A stretch of 64,000 bases of DNA from Evernia prunastri. Taxonomy: Eukaryota; Ascomycota; Lecanoromycetes; Lecanorales; Parmeliaceae. Location: NCBI GenBank assembly GCA_003184365.1, contig NKYR01000004.1, forward strand, positions 372,001 through 436,000, written 5' to 3'. The position numbers and the translations under genes were made by a program. Positions 11,751 to 22,406 of this stretch are shown piece by piece. The notes under the pieces are model-generated. The model saw nothing but the letters and a program-made list of their open reading frames with translations. It was not told where the DNA came from and ran no database searches. Numbering within the stretch: the first letter of the stretch is position 1; each line of letters begins with the position of its first letter.

Positions 11751-13165
11751 GGGGCTTGATATCTCGGACCGGGCGGATAGTCCCACTTGTAAGATATAGA
11801 AACAGGACAAAAATAAAAGTGATTTTTCTGCCCTCTTCACTCCTAAACAGCCAGCGACGAACGACCAAGATCTCACCTCTGCCCACCCACCCTGCACCTC
11901 TTTACTCCAACCCTCAATTCCAACCCTTGCCTCCCTTACCACCCCCCACCCCCAGAGAAACTTAGCAAAGACGCAATCGCACCCACACCCACACCCACCT
12001 ATTTCCAGCGGATTCATGCTCTGCGCCAACTCATCCACTGATATGTCCACAAAAACCAACCTCTCTCATTCTCGCTTGATGGAAGTGCAGGACATCAAGC
12101 AGTGTAACCGACAACAGACAGCGTCTGCATGGAAGAGTCAGAGAAGATCTATCCGACTTGAGTTCGCAGCAGTGCACATTGAACGTTGGACAGTACGAAA
12201 CGTGCGTACGTCTGTGCCACGAATAAGATGAATTTCTTCTTCTTTATCAGGATGGATTTTTCTAGAACTGGGAGGGCCCTTATCCCTTTGATGGAATGGG
12301 TATTGCCTGAAGATAAATCAACCAGTTGACACCATGGGGACGTATGGATAGATGCTGCCAGAAAGATTATCCTACCTCGTAGTCGTACAATTTATACAAG
12401 TTGGGCGCTTTGCCAGACAACTGGAAAACGAATGGGTTTGTCAGCCTCGTGAACAAGAAGTGGGTCTGCACAGTGGTTTGGCCTCTGTCGTTCGGTATTT
12501 TATTAATAAGTGCGCCTTGGCAAAGAGGCGGAATATCTCGCCTGGACGTGTGATCCGAAACGAATCCAGTGCTGAACAGGACCTGAATGCTTTAGATATC
12601 TACCTTTCTCTGGATTCCTAGGAGACCCTGCGCATCGCGGCACTAGGCTCCGTTTCCACTAATCTACAACTCCACGCCTGCACGTCAAACCCGCCTTTCC
12701 AAATTTTTGAATGCCAGTCTTTTGTTCGCTGTCCCATGCGATCGAAGCACACATGTCACGCCCGATCTGCTACTTGGAGGACTGACGCAGGACCAAATGG
12801 GTGATAGGACATCCTTCGAGACATATTTTATTGGTGCCGAATGTCACTTCAGCTCCATCAAGACCAAAGTAGTCTGTCTTTCAAACCCATCGAAACTCCA
12901 ATACTGACAGCCTCCCGCTGCTCACGGCGGCATACCAGTTCTGCCCAAGGCCGGCATATACGCCGTCGGTGTCCTGGCAAAATATAACATACCTGATTCA
13001 TCCCATCTATAAATCTCTTGCAATCGAGGTGGACTTCTCAGCTGATGGGTCCAAGGGTTAAGCAGTTGCCGGTAATAGAGACCCGCCGCTTACAACCGCA
13101 GCGTGTCAGCAATCTACCACTACCTGCATGTATGTAGTTTTAAACAGCTTGGCATGCGAAACCGC
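11751..13165. other. Intergenic stretch
   Basis: A C-rich, polypyrimidine-like segment lies at 11830-12000, just past the ATPase stop. Short frames beyond it have no recognisable product. The minus strand of about 12913-13080 may hold a terminal exon of the next gene: a strong GTAAGC donor overlaps that gene's stop, and an open stretch follows with motifs such as GLYYRQLLNPW and a Met-Pro-Pro end. The phase does not fit cleanly, so I did not join it. Confidence 0.35.
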
Positions 13166-14419
13166 TTACCGGAGATAAAAAGCGAAAAGGAATCGAGGTT
13201 CGACAGCGCCGCCGACCAATGCAAGCTCGTCGCTTGGTCGAAGCTCCGATACTGCGGCATAGAGTTGACTTTGTGACGTCAGCGGACCGGGTTGAGCATC
13301 AAGAAAGCTCCAGCGAGACTCACTCGAGATATTCTGAGCATATTTTTGGGCCTGAATATAGATGACCATGCGGCCAAGGTACACGCTGAGGACTCGCTCT
13401 CGAAGCTGGTCTATACTCATTCCAACCCATGTATGCATGTCCAAAGGATTCCCCACATCCTGTGGCCTGGTGTTGGTCAATTCGTCGCCGCCTAGAGTGG
13501 CGAACATCTTGTACTGCCCATCTGTCTGCGTAAGGACTTCTGGACACAGGATGATAATAAAATGGAACGGTTCTCCACGATGGGCCGCGAGTCTGGTCTT
13601 CAGACCTGGAGGACAGATTTCGGGTTCATCCGTTATGATGTAGTATCCGTTCGTGGTTGAGTCCCGCCACAAAAAGTCTGTGTAAGAACGGTCGATCTTG
13701 ACATAGACGTATGGATCACAGACGACTACGGTTAGAGTGTCCAGACTTGCGACGTCAGCAGCTACGGGAGCTCCGTCCCTCCAGCGAGGTTGGGCGAGCT
13801 GGGCGTCGGCGAAGGTGGGGTATATGCGGTCGTCAAAATCATATAAGAATTGGAAGGGGTCTGGTATTGCCCGACACGTTAGTGTATGACCTTTAGGGCC
13901 CCATGACAAGGCGATGTGAGACACATGGATTGAATTGAGCAAATCGACGCCCGACATCCACCATGTATCTGCCAGGGCAAACAAAAGATAAATGCAGAGC
14001 GCGAATATGACAACGGCGAATTACGAACTCTGCAAAAACTCAAGCGTCTCACGATCTTCAGGCCTCAGTATATCCCCCGAGAAGCTGAGGCCGGGAAAGA
14101 GTGGTTCGATCAGCCCGAACCAATCCACCACTCTTCGAAACGACGGTTCGAGGGAGGAACGAGCCCATCTAGTTGCTGCGATCCAGTCTAGCAGCGCGGT
14201 GTCAATGTCCCGTGTATAAGGAACGCAGCCGCCGCGCTCGGTGATCACGAGACTGTGGGATGTAAGGGCGAGAGTGCTGACAACTGCTACGACTAGCCGT
14301 ATGTAAATCCCGAACTTCCAGGTCATGACTGCAGGAACACTTTCGAGGTATCGCAGCAGGGGGTGGAGCGAAAATGTGGACTTCACGGGTAGCGGTGGAG
14401 GGAAAATGACTTTACCCAC
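13166..14419 (-). CDS. Fungal protein of unknown function, two exons
   Basis: Two frames on the minus strand (14419-14021 and 13984-13166) are in the same phase and are separated by one TAA. The TAA falls inside a predicted 84-nt intron, 13969-14052, with donor GTGAGA and acceptor TTTGCCCTGGCAG. Removing it joins ...LRPED to HTWWMSG in frame. The hydrophobic translation around the stop is then only the pyrimidine-rich 3' half of the intron. The spliced product is about 390 aa from the first Met, or about 359 from Met at 14326, which directly precedes a hydrophobic segment that could be a signal anchor. The rest has scattered Trp, Pro and a few Cys. The region around 'FHFIIILCPEVLT' is reminiscent of secreted fungal metallopeptidase-like proteins, but no HExxH is present. 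The stop codon coincides with a GTAAGC donor, so another C-terminal exon is possible. Confidence 0.55.
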
Positions 14420-14745
14420 CTGCTAGCTGGTATTTCGTTTTTGGAAAATCATTTTGATTTCAGGTACGTGAAGAGTGGAGCCAAGTTCCAGATAGATTGC
14501 ATCGTTGGTGTCGGCTTGGCGACGTGCCTGATTCGGCCCGAAGGCGAAGTTCGTGATCACCGTCATCGCTGGCTCCTTGATCATTATGTCTAAAGGAAGT
14601 CAAAGCATTCGATCTGGAGTCTAGGATTCGGATCGCATTATGGCTATCGTCTTCGAGCGTAGTATTGCGGGCGGGGAAAGTGACGCAAACCGCTTCTGAC
14701 CTCAACGAGCAAAGACGACGTCGAATCTCGCACCCCACTTCCCCC

Positions 14746-15484
14746 TTACCCACGATTCGCAGCTCCCCGCTCACCCGCACCCTTACCCTTGGCCTTTTTC
14801 GCATCCCCGTTCCCTCTCTTGTGGCGAGCGAAATCACCCTTACCCCTGTTCCCGTGGTAAGTCCCGAAGATCTCTCTCAGCAGATACTTGAGCAGTCCTC
14901 CCGCGTACGCCTCCTCTCTCGGAAAAACCCTTCCGGTACTTTTGGTGTAGACACGCAATTCTTCCTCCGAGCCAAAGACGTGCGGTCGGGTGCCCTGCCG
15001 CGTGCTGTCGAGGAGATCGCTCAGGTTAACATGCGTGTCGATCATGGCCTGTGGTGATGTGACCCATCAGCTCATATCCTCTAAGGTAGGGAACCAGATA
15101 TAAAACAGGGCGTGCTCGACTGGAAGCAAAAGTTCTAAGTAAGGCCGACATGAGAAACGAGAAGCTAGACCGCTGAGTGTATACCTGTCTCCGTGCCTCC
15201 AGACTCTCTGGTATGTTCTGCATGCCCACAAGCACGCACATCCTCCCCCAATCCTCATTGTCCCGCTCGTCTTGGCCAAAGGTCAAATTGAAAGTTTCCA
15301 CCATTGCAATGCGGAAAGACTTCCATGCCTTCGTCCGCTCCTCATGGTTCGGTTCCAGGTGATGCGGTGGCCAGCCGAAAAAGGTGCATAGGCGTTTGAA
15401 TTCGTCATGCGATGAAGCGAGCCTGTTGTATTTGAAGGGGGCATATCTCAGAAAGAAAGCTTGAAGAGGGTCGGTCGTTTCCAC
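14746..15484 (-). CDS. Conserved fungal protein of unknown function
   Basis: Exons 15484-15185 and 15048-14746, with a 136-nt GTATAC...CACAG intron in phase 0, encode 200 aa. The first exon has the pattern (F/Y)xYNxxxSxxxEFxRLCxFFGW, then a charged helix and 'FNLTFGxDxxDxxxWxxMC'. The second has 'HVNLSDLLD' and the highly conserved 'FPREEAYAGGLLKYLLREI'. I recognise this combination as a small single-domain family common in filamentous ascomycetes and annotated only as hypothetical. The C-terminal tail is Lys/Arg/Gly-rich and probably disordered. No catalytic motif is obvious. The intron is needed, because neither frame alone contains the whole family. Function is unknown. Confidence 0.75.
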
Positions 15485-16335
15485 AGTGACACTTGCCCTG
15501 TTAGAAGCGGCTTCGCTGTGGGCGGAGAAAGGATCAAAGGCGGCGATGCTGATGACTTCTTAGCACAATCTCCAGTACCTCTTTCCTTATTGAGAACAAA
15601 TGAAGCGACAGGATGAGTCATTGAATCGCGAGAGATACTTACTCATCTGCCAGATGACTCATGTACTGTCCACACCATCCACAGTCCTGATTGCACATCA
15701 AATTGTTGGGCACGCTGCCGCTGTGTAAGTTACCAGGGGAGCTGGTTAGTATTGTGTTCTCAAAAGAGCAGGGCAGAGCGGGTATCAAGCGCGCAGAGAT
15801 ATGAGAGTATTCATGCTAGCGATCAGTTCTCCAACTCGCTTACATACTTTTCGTACCAGGCTGAGATCCAGGCACGAACGTGGTTCGACGCTTTCGCAAG
15901 GGGTCGCTCATCACGCGCGGGTATTGCCAGGTTGGCTTCAGGTAATGGTGGCAGTATTACAAGAGTCAGGCGGGTTTCTCACTTCTACTGCAAAGTGTGC
16001 GTATTCTGGAAAAGTAAAAGATTGGGAAAGGCGGCCTTTCGAGGATACCCCGCACGGAGATCCATAACGGGATGCATGCAGCTGTGCCAGCTGGAGTATT
16101 TTTTTCATTGGGCGCTGGTACTTCGGGTTTTTCTGATCCCTCCGATGCATGTTCTGAATTAGGTAAGTGGTAGCCACGCAAGCATTTTTGAAACTCTCCT
16201 GATCAGTCAACATGTACGTAACCACACAACTCAGCGTTCCATTCCATTCGTCAACTCCCCGCTCACGATCATCGTCCAATCGTCCCATCTCCCCCTCCCC
16301 CACCCCGGCTCCAAGACGCACCGCCACCACTACGA
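15485..16335. other. Gene-poor stretch with relic of the GMC gene 3' flank
   Basis: Bases 16051-16098 resemble 20509-20556, the 3' flank of the GMC oxidoreductase gene; both begin CGCACGGAGATCCATAA. Between this and the coding relic at 16336 there is more sequence than in the parent locus, so the copy carries an insertion or has been rearranged. Nothing else is recognisable. Confidence 0.5.
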
Positions 16336-16420
16336 ATTACTTTCCTCCCCGCAAAGATCACATCCACCGCCTGCTCCGCCAACGCAGAGACAGGTTGCCT
16401 GATAATGCGCCGCGAGGCAC
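16336..16420 (-). pseudogene. Relic of GMC oxidoreductase 3' coding end
   Basis: About 85 bp match the last codons of the intact GMC gene (20638-20722). Both contain GCAAAGATCA(C/T)ATCCACCGCC, followed by CTGCTCCGCCAACGCA. The reading frame is disturbed by small indels, and the rest of the gene is absent. Together with the matching 3' flank at 16051-16098 it is in the same orientation as the parent. This marks an old partial duplication that now brackets the large secreted-protein gene. Confidence 0.75.
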
Positions 16421-16869
16421 AGGCTTTCTATGTTGGAAGTGGCTAGAAATGTACTCTTTCCAATGAAATGATGAGTCGGTACTGTGTGACTGTCCCCATT
16501 CGCTTGCAGTGCTTTTAGCTTCCACGTCGACATGGTTTGTTGATTTCGTTATCTGCTCTTCTGCTAGTTACTTTACCATGCATGTAGAGGAGAAGGCATT
16601 TCTCATCCTGACTGGACGAAGCAGGCGTCCTAGCTACTTGTCCCTTCCTGAGTATATTCTGTCGTTTCTGCCCTGATCAGATAAGAGCGAATTATAGATT
16701 TATATCATTGTCTACATGTTAGAGTAGGTATCGTCTACGGAACAATTGAGCCCAATGAAAAAGCCATAATGTATGGTCCGTGATAAAGGAGCAGACAGAG
16801 ACGATATTGCGCTTTCGCCGCACAAACATCTCGATTATTATTCTGGAAAAGGAAAAAAGACAAAAGGCG
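16421..16869. other. 3' flank of the large secreted-protein gene
   Basis: I see no gene here. Short frames on both strands have no recognisable content. The stretch lies downstream of the minus-strand gene ending at 16870 and so should hold its terminator and polyadenylation site. Confidence 0.35.
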
Positions 16870-19500
16870 CTACGCTCCAGCGCAAGTACCCTCACAAACC
16901 AACATCGCCACAATCTTCTGATCGAAATCCCCCCCCGTCCCATAAACCTCCTGCGAAAGATCCAAAATATCACCCGTCACAGCCGCACCCCCCGCGTCGC
17001 CATAAAACTGCGCGTAAACAACCGCCGTCGCACCCCCATGCACAGCAATCGACGAAGCCCTCCCCGCAATGCCGCCCGTCACGTTGCCGCCTCCGGGGCC
17101 GAAGCACACCGCGTCGCCGTTCCGGTCGGTTTCCGTAAAGAGGCAGACGACCGGGGCAGCCGGGACGTTGATCGGAAGGGATGCGTTCCAAATCGCGCCG
17201 CTTTGATTCGGACCGGCTTTGGGAGCCGCGGCCATGGCTTTGGCGAAGGTGGTGTCGGCTGCTGTTTCGTTGGTCCGGAAGGACACGACCGACGTGGCGG
17301 TGCCGACACCGTGCGGCATAGCCTCTGCAACGACAGCGGACCAGCTGATGGATGCCCCCGCGGGCATGGTGAGGGTGTTGGCCTTGCTGCTGTCGAAGCC
17401 GAGGGTGCCGCGCTGGATGTCGTACTGGCCGCTTGGCACGCAGAGGGTTTCGCCGTCCGGGCCGCCGAGGCAGATTGCGTTTGTGCTGTTGAGGAGGGGT
17501 TGGAAGGGGGTTGGAGGCGGGACCGCGATTTGGTGGCCGTTTTGGCCGTCGGTGGAGGTGTTGCCGGATGAGACGGCGGGGGTGGTTTGGTTGTTGCTGA
17601 CTGGTGTCAAGGGGATGACGGTCCCGTCTATGTCTTCGGCTGCGGTGACATTGCAGGCGATGGCCACCGGCTGGCCGGTGATGGTCATGTTGTATTCTGG
17701 GATGGTCAGCGCATTGGCTGCGTCGTTTACTAGTTTGCAGTCGCCACCAAGATTCGGGATGATGCGGTTGTAGATTTGATCTGCGGTTTCGTCGATGTTT
17801 GGAAGCCTGATCATGGGTCGATTGAGTTGAAAGGTAGGGTGGTTGCACTCTGATGCGTCGTCTCCTGCCCAGCCCCCAAAGGCATTCGCGGTTCCCTTTT
17901 TGTTGTTGCACTTGATGGTTGCAACTTGATCTGACCCACCGCTGCCACCCTTGTTGCTCGGTTCGTCGATGTTGTAGAAACTATTTGCTATCTCGGGAAG
18001 CGTCATGGCGTAACCTTGATTGAATTGGATAAGGAAGGCTATCGAGTCAAAGTTGTTCCAACCAAAGATCAGAGACAGCACACCGGGACCGAAGACTGCT
18101 GTGCAGTTGGCATTTCCTTGTTTCGCGCATTGCTCGTTACCGGTATGAGTACTGTCGCCAAAGAAGGCATACTGAAGGATTCCCACTTTGTCTCCAATGG
18201 CCGCGATGTGTTTCTTTTGCCAAGCCCCAGGAAGTATGGCGAACAAGGCGGCGACAATACCGCCTACTATCCAGCCAACTGGACCAGCTTCCGCCAACGA
18301 GATCGCAGCACCAAGTACTATACCTACAGCGGCCAATCCGGCACCTACCCAATTTCCTTCAACCATATCCAGCAGGACAAAAGCTGGACCGACAGTTACC
18401 CCAAGGGCTTGAGCTACTTCTTTTGCAATTAGTGAGACAGCAGTAACGATACCACCTGCTCGGCCCATGCCGATGGTAGCAAGATCACTTCCAGCTGATC
18501 CAACCTTTCCTACTGTGTCTTGGAAGGGTTGAACCGCAGCTCTCGTTTCTTCTTCAGTGCTAGGAATTCTGTCTTCGTCATCAGAAGGCGGATTCGTCGA
18601 GAGACCAGCCAGCTTATCAACCTCGATGGTGTCAGAATACCAAGTCTCTTCAGCGAATTGTGCTGGATTAGTACATTGTCTCTTGGTCAATCTCGCTTTG
18701 CATGCAGCTGTACTATCGAGTAGGAGCGTAGACTTTTGCGGATTCTGCAGGATATCAAAAACTCGGGTCCATGTGTCAACAACAACCCCTGGCGGAGGTT
18801 TGTAGTCATCAGGGAGTCCAACCTTCATAGACCAAAGGTTAGGTATGCGTTGAGTGACTTCATTTGTGGGAATCGCGCGTAAGTAGAAATCGTCACCAGA
18901 GGCAAAAATCTTGTTCATCGCGGGATCTAAATCCAGGTTCATATCTTCAAGAAGACGATAAACAAAGTCAAGACAAGTGTTTGGAGCCTTTCCAATGCCT
19001 CTTGTGTAAGTTGGATTGTCTTTCCAGGCTTCAGCCACGATGCCGTTACCGGTCTGGTGGTCAAATATCTCCGTGTTCGTAAGAGTCGTCTGGCCGTTCT
19101 GTACGATATAACGTCGAAAATTTGGGGGCCCCGACAGTCCAATTGGCTTTCCTGTGTTGGCCACACCAAGATCCTTGACTCTAATGATTAATCCTCTTGC
19201 GGAATCATCGTGAACGTTGATTGCTAGCTCGATGCGTAGAGGCCCATCCACATCTGTTCCGTCGACATGCACTGACGCGTGCACGTCGAACATATCTCTT
19301 TCTGTCGCTTGCGAGACCACCCTCGTTGGCAAATTGACATCCGAGATGACATATACGTAGCGGCTAGGCGCACTCTGCGGCGCTGGGGCATTAGCCTGCG
19401 CTTCTTGTCGAGGGTGGACATCAGAATTTCGCGAAAAAGCTGTCGAGAACAAAGCGAACACTGTCAACAGTTTGCTTTGCATGAGCTTCATGGCAGTCAA
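16870..19500 (-). CDS. Large secreted multidomain protein, toxin-like architecture
   Basis: A single uninterrupted 876-aa frame. Residues 5-23 form a signal peptide. The N-terminal domain (about 47-260) contains a His-bearing strand (VHASVHV, 73-79) and later 'NTCLDFVYRLLEDM' (174-187). This His...Cys order resembles permuted NlpC/P60- or LRAT-like folds, which is inference. A dibasic LTKR site at 271-274 could be cut by Kex2. A long Gly/Ala-rich hydrophobic stretch (about 345-425, ending 'GPVGWIVGGIVAALFAILPG') could insert into membranes. A variable Thr/Asn-rich linker with N-glycosylation sequons follows. The last 90 residues ('VCLFTETDRNGDAVCFGPGG' onward, with SSIAVHGG) fit a beta/gamma-crystallin-like fold. 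The overall plan recalls secreted fungal toxin-like proteins, but no known toxin active site is visible and the function is unknown. Third-position GC is high in the 3' half. Confidence 0.75.
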   Translation of the reverse strand: MTAMKLMQSKLLTVFALFSTAFSRNSDVHPRQEAQANAPAPQSAPSRYVYVISDVNLPTRVVSQATERDMFDVHASVHVDGTDVDGPLRIELAINVHDDSARGLIIRVKDLGVANTGKPIGLSGPPNFRRYIVQNGQTTLTNTEIFDHQTGNGIVAEAWKDNPTYTRGIGKAPNTCLDFVYRLLEDMNLDLDPAMNKIFASGDDFYLRAIPTNEVTQRIPNLWSMKVGLPDDYKPPPGVVVDTWTRVFDILQNPQKSTLLLDSTAACKARLTKRQCTNPAQFAEETWYSDTIEVDKLAGLSTNPPSDDEDRIPSTEEETRAAVQPFQDTVGKVGSAGSDLATIGMGRAGGIVTAVSLIAKEVAQALGVTVGPAFVLLDMVEGNWVGAGLAAVGIVLGAAISLAEAGPVGWIVGGIVAALFAILPGAWQKKHIAAIGDKVGILQYAFFGDSTHTGNEQCAKQGNANCTAVFGPGVLSLIFGWNNFDSIAFLIQFNQGYAMTLPEIANSFYNIDEPSNKGGSGGSDQVATIKCNNKKGTANAFGGWAGDDASECNHPTFQLNRPMIRLPNIDETADQIYNRIIPNLGGDCKLVNDAANALTIPEYNMTITGQPVAIACNVTAAEDIDGTVIPLTPVSNNQTTPAVSSGNTSTDGQNGHQIAVPPPTPFQPLLNSTNAICLGGPDGETLCVPSGQYDIQRGTLGFDSSKANTLTMPAGASISWSAVVAEAMPHGVGTATSVVSFRTNETAADTTFAKAMAAAPKAGPNQSGAIWNASLPINVPAAPVVCLFTETDRNGDAVCFGPGGGNVTGGIAGRASSIAVHGGATAVVYAQFYGDAGGAAVTGDILDLSQEVYGTGGDFDQKIVAMLVCEGTCAGA

Positions 19501-20639
19501 GGGAGGCTCGCTATGCGTAGAATAGCATTGTACGGTGAGACAACAGACATTTACTTCAAATGTAGGCTATATTATATGTGGCTGTCTCCAAGACCGAGCT
19601 GACAAAGCGAAAAGTAAGAGAGATGTAATCTTATGAATGATAAATCTGACCGGATCTCGAAGGGAAATAACGCAGAGAGAAAGAAATTACTCGATTAGAA
19701 AGATTATGGGAAGCTTCAAAGCTGGTTCGAGATTAAGGCCAGCAACAATATGTAACATGTGAAATTGAAAGTGACCATGATTTTAGTTGCACTCAAACAG
19801 ACTAGTGCATCAAGAACACGTTCCGTGCCGGATGAAACACCTTCGACACCATGATCCCCTACTGCTCGCTGCATGAAACCAAAGCAAGAACGCATACATA
19901 CCACAACCTGGTATAAACCTCAGCCATGATGCTAACCGTGACCGTTGAGTGACATGCTCATCGCGGCGGAATTCTGAATCCTAAGTATAGGCAACGTGAA
20001 ATGCGCGACTACGCAGAAGGATGACGCTGTGCCTTTCGGCTGGACGTCTTCCGTATCTTGCCAAATCTTGCAGCACACAAGATAGGATCACCTTTTTTTT
20101 TCCATGGCAATGTCGGCGTGGGAGGAAGTGGCGACCTTCAAGCTCTGTGGCTCGTTCTTCGAAACAAGAAAGGGCGAGGAAGGAGATAGCGCGTCGCGAG
20201 ACCACTGTTGGCTATTTCTTACTGAGACAGTACGGGGGAGCGTCCCGAGTTCAATGTTGGAGTAATTCATACGATTGTGATACGTGGTATTGTTTCGCGC
20301 ATATAGACGCGGGTAGAGTAACCGAAATGCACTAGCGCTCATCTAGGTTCGCGCACGGTAGATGCCTGGCAGGAGGTAAGGTAAGGTACACCTTACCTAG
20401 TCCATGATTCCCAACACCGCTCTAATGTATAATGAGGTGTAAAGACAAGAGCAATTATTGTGACTGTCTTGCCTCAGGCATCATGTTCCTCCCAACATAA
20501 TAATCTCCCGCACGGAGATCCATAAAGAGGTGTATGCAGCGGTATAAGCTGAAGTAGTTTTAATACATATTCTGAACACATAAATAACCTCACGACTCGA
20601 CATTCATCGAAATACATCGTTACTATGGTCAAATCTCAA
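19501..20639. other. Intergenic stretch
   Basis: No gene is recognised. It contains an imperfect palindrome around 20374-20400 (AGGTAAGGTACACCTTACCT) and, at 20509-20556, the sequence duplicated at 16051-16098. It should hold the promoter of the large secreted-protein gene and the 3' end of the GMC gene. Confidence 0.4.
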
Positions 20640-22406
20640 TTACTTCCTCGCTGCAAAGATCATATCCACCGCCTGCTCCGCCAACGCAAACACAGGTGCC
20701 TGATAATGTGCCGCCAGCGGCACCGGAATCACACTCGCATCCACAACCCTGAGCCCGTGCATCCCTTTGACGCGACACTCGGCGTCGACAACCTTGCCCA
20801 TACTGCAGCTCGCGCCCGGATGACTGCAACTTACGCCGCCCATTTTGATACGCTGATCGATGTCCACGTCCGAAGCCGTGGACGAGAGGCACCCGTGGCC
20901 CTCGGGCGTGATTTCATCCGCCACGAGATCCCTGCCCTCGGGCGTCTCGAGCATGAGCCGCGACAGCACGCGCCATCCCTCGCGCATGACGAAGCGGTCG
21001 GCCTCCGTGCCGCTGTAGTTGGGGTCGATGACGGGGTGGGCGGCGGGGTCGGTGGAGGCGAGGGTGATGCTGCCGCGCGCCGTGGGCAGGCACGCCATGT
21101 AGTAGGACATGATGGCGGTGCCGTCGAGGGGGATGTCGAGGCCGATCTGCTCGGCGCCGAAGGCGGCGTAGAGGACGTTCATCTCGAGGTGGGAGCGGGG
21201 ACCTTGGAGGAGGACGTGGTCGTCGCTAATGGTTGGGGTGCCTTCGTCCTTGGCCAGGGCGGCTTTGAGGCCCTCGGCTGGGACGGTCAGGGTGGCGAGC
21301 CAGTCGGCAGGATTGCCTCGTTGGAATGCCGGGTCGGTAAGGGTGGGGGAGCCCATCGCGAGACCTTTTTCCGGGTGGCGGAGTTTCCAGTAGCGGAAGA
21401 TCATTTGGTGATCATGAAAGTTCTTGCCGACCCAGGGAGAGTCGACCTGTTGGGGGATGTCGTGTTTTGCGAGTTCGTCTTTGGGGCAAATGCCTGAGAG
21501 CATGAGCACTTGGGGGGAGCGATAGGTTCCGCCACAGAGGAGGACTTCCCCTCCGGCCTTAACACGGAGTTCACGAGCGTCAGCGAGCTCAACGCCTACT
21601 GCCACTTTGCCGTTCAGGCCATCGGACAGGATGACTCGTTTGACCATGGTCTCGGTCAAGATGTCAGCGCCTTTTAGAGGATAAACTTGGCTGGTCAGTT
21701 GACGGAGCCCATCACGCCTGTTTTCCACCAGCTCGGCAACCCCCTGAGGATGCCCGTTGTTTGCATCCTCGATCTGCTTTAAGCCCAGGCGCTTCCAGGC
21801 CTGAAGAATCGTTTCGCGCAGGGGGTACTTACGTCCGCTGGTCGTCACGGAGGAGGTATGCATCGGTCCTCCGAAGGCATGCTGTTCGGGATCTGCCCCT
21901 GGATCGAAGTGATGCTCACTCCGGCGGAAGTAGGGCAACTGGCCATTATAGCTCCAACGGTCATCTCCCACTTCGCGGGCCCAGTCATCGTAGTCTTGAC
22001 TATCGCCACGAATCCAGCCACCTGAATGGCAAAAGTATTAGCGGTCCAAGACTGAGGACGTGGTGGTTTCAACGTGGTGCATGTTAGCCACCATTAGTGC
22101 TGCCATACCTGAGTTGATAGCAATAGCGCCCGAAAGCGCTTTGACGCCGCACACATAGCGTGGCTTGTTATCAAGGTGTTTCTGCGGGACTGTGAAGTAC
22201 TTGAAGTCGATATCGGAGAAGTGCAGGTGGGCTGCTTCGAGGGGTTTGTAGATGTGAGGATGGTTGGTGATGTCGCTACCGGCCTCAATGACTAGAACGG
22301 AGAGCGAGGACAGGCGCTCTAGCAGGCGCGACGCCAAGACGCATCCTGCCGTGCCACCTCCGATGACAATGTAGTCGTAGGACCCCTCGGATTTGTCTGT
22401 AGCCAT
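20640..22406 (-). CDS. GMC-family FAD-dependent oxidoreductase
   Basis: Exons 22406-22109 and 22021-20640, with an 87-nt GTATGG...TTCAG intron in phase 1, encode 559 aa, normal for the glucose-methanol-choline family. The dinucleotide fold motif VIGGGTAGCVLASRL (14-28) binds FAD. Across the splice the frame reads INSGGWIRGDSQDYDDW, the family's second conserved block. The C-terminal catalytic His lies in SCSHPGASCSMG (His500), and a second His follows in PLAAHYQAP (His538). GMC enzymes oxidise alcohols, sugars or choline-like substrates. There is no signal peptide, so it is probably cytosolic or peroxisomal; the substrate cannot be told. The block before the intron reads LSGAIAIN instead of the more usual GGSSAIN. 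A relic of its 3' end lies at 16336-16420. Confidence 0.9.

Noticed and set aside
14018..14025. Stop-codon readthrough in the 13166-14419 gene
   Set aside because: A phase-compatible 84-nt intron removes the stop and needs no special mechanism.
14665..15057. Plus-strand 130-aa frame
   Set aside because: It is antisense to the conserved 200-aa fungal gene and has no motif of its own.
16780..17911. Long plus- and minus-strand frames (263 and 313 aa)
   Set aside because: They are shadows of the GC-rich 3' half of the large secreted-protein gene, with Arg/Pro/His-biased composition.
20625..21497. Plus-strand 290-aa frame
   Set aside because: It is antisense to the GMC oxidoreductase gene, whose motifs are unambiguous.
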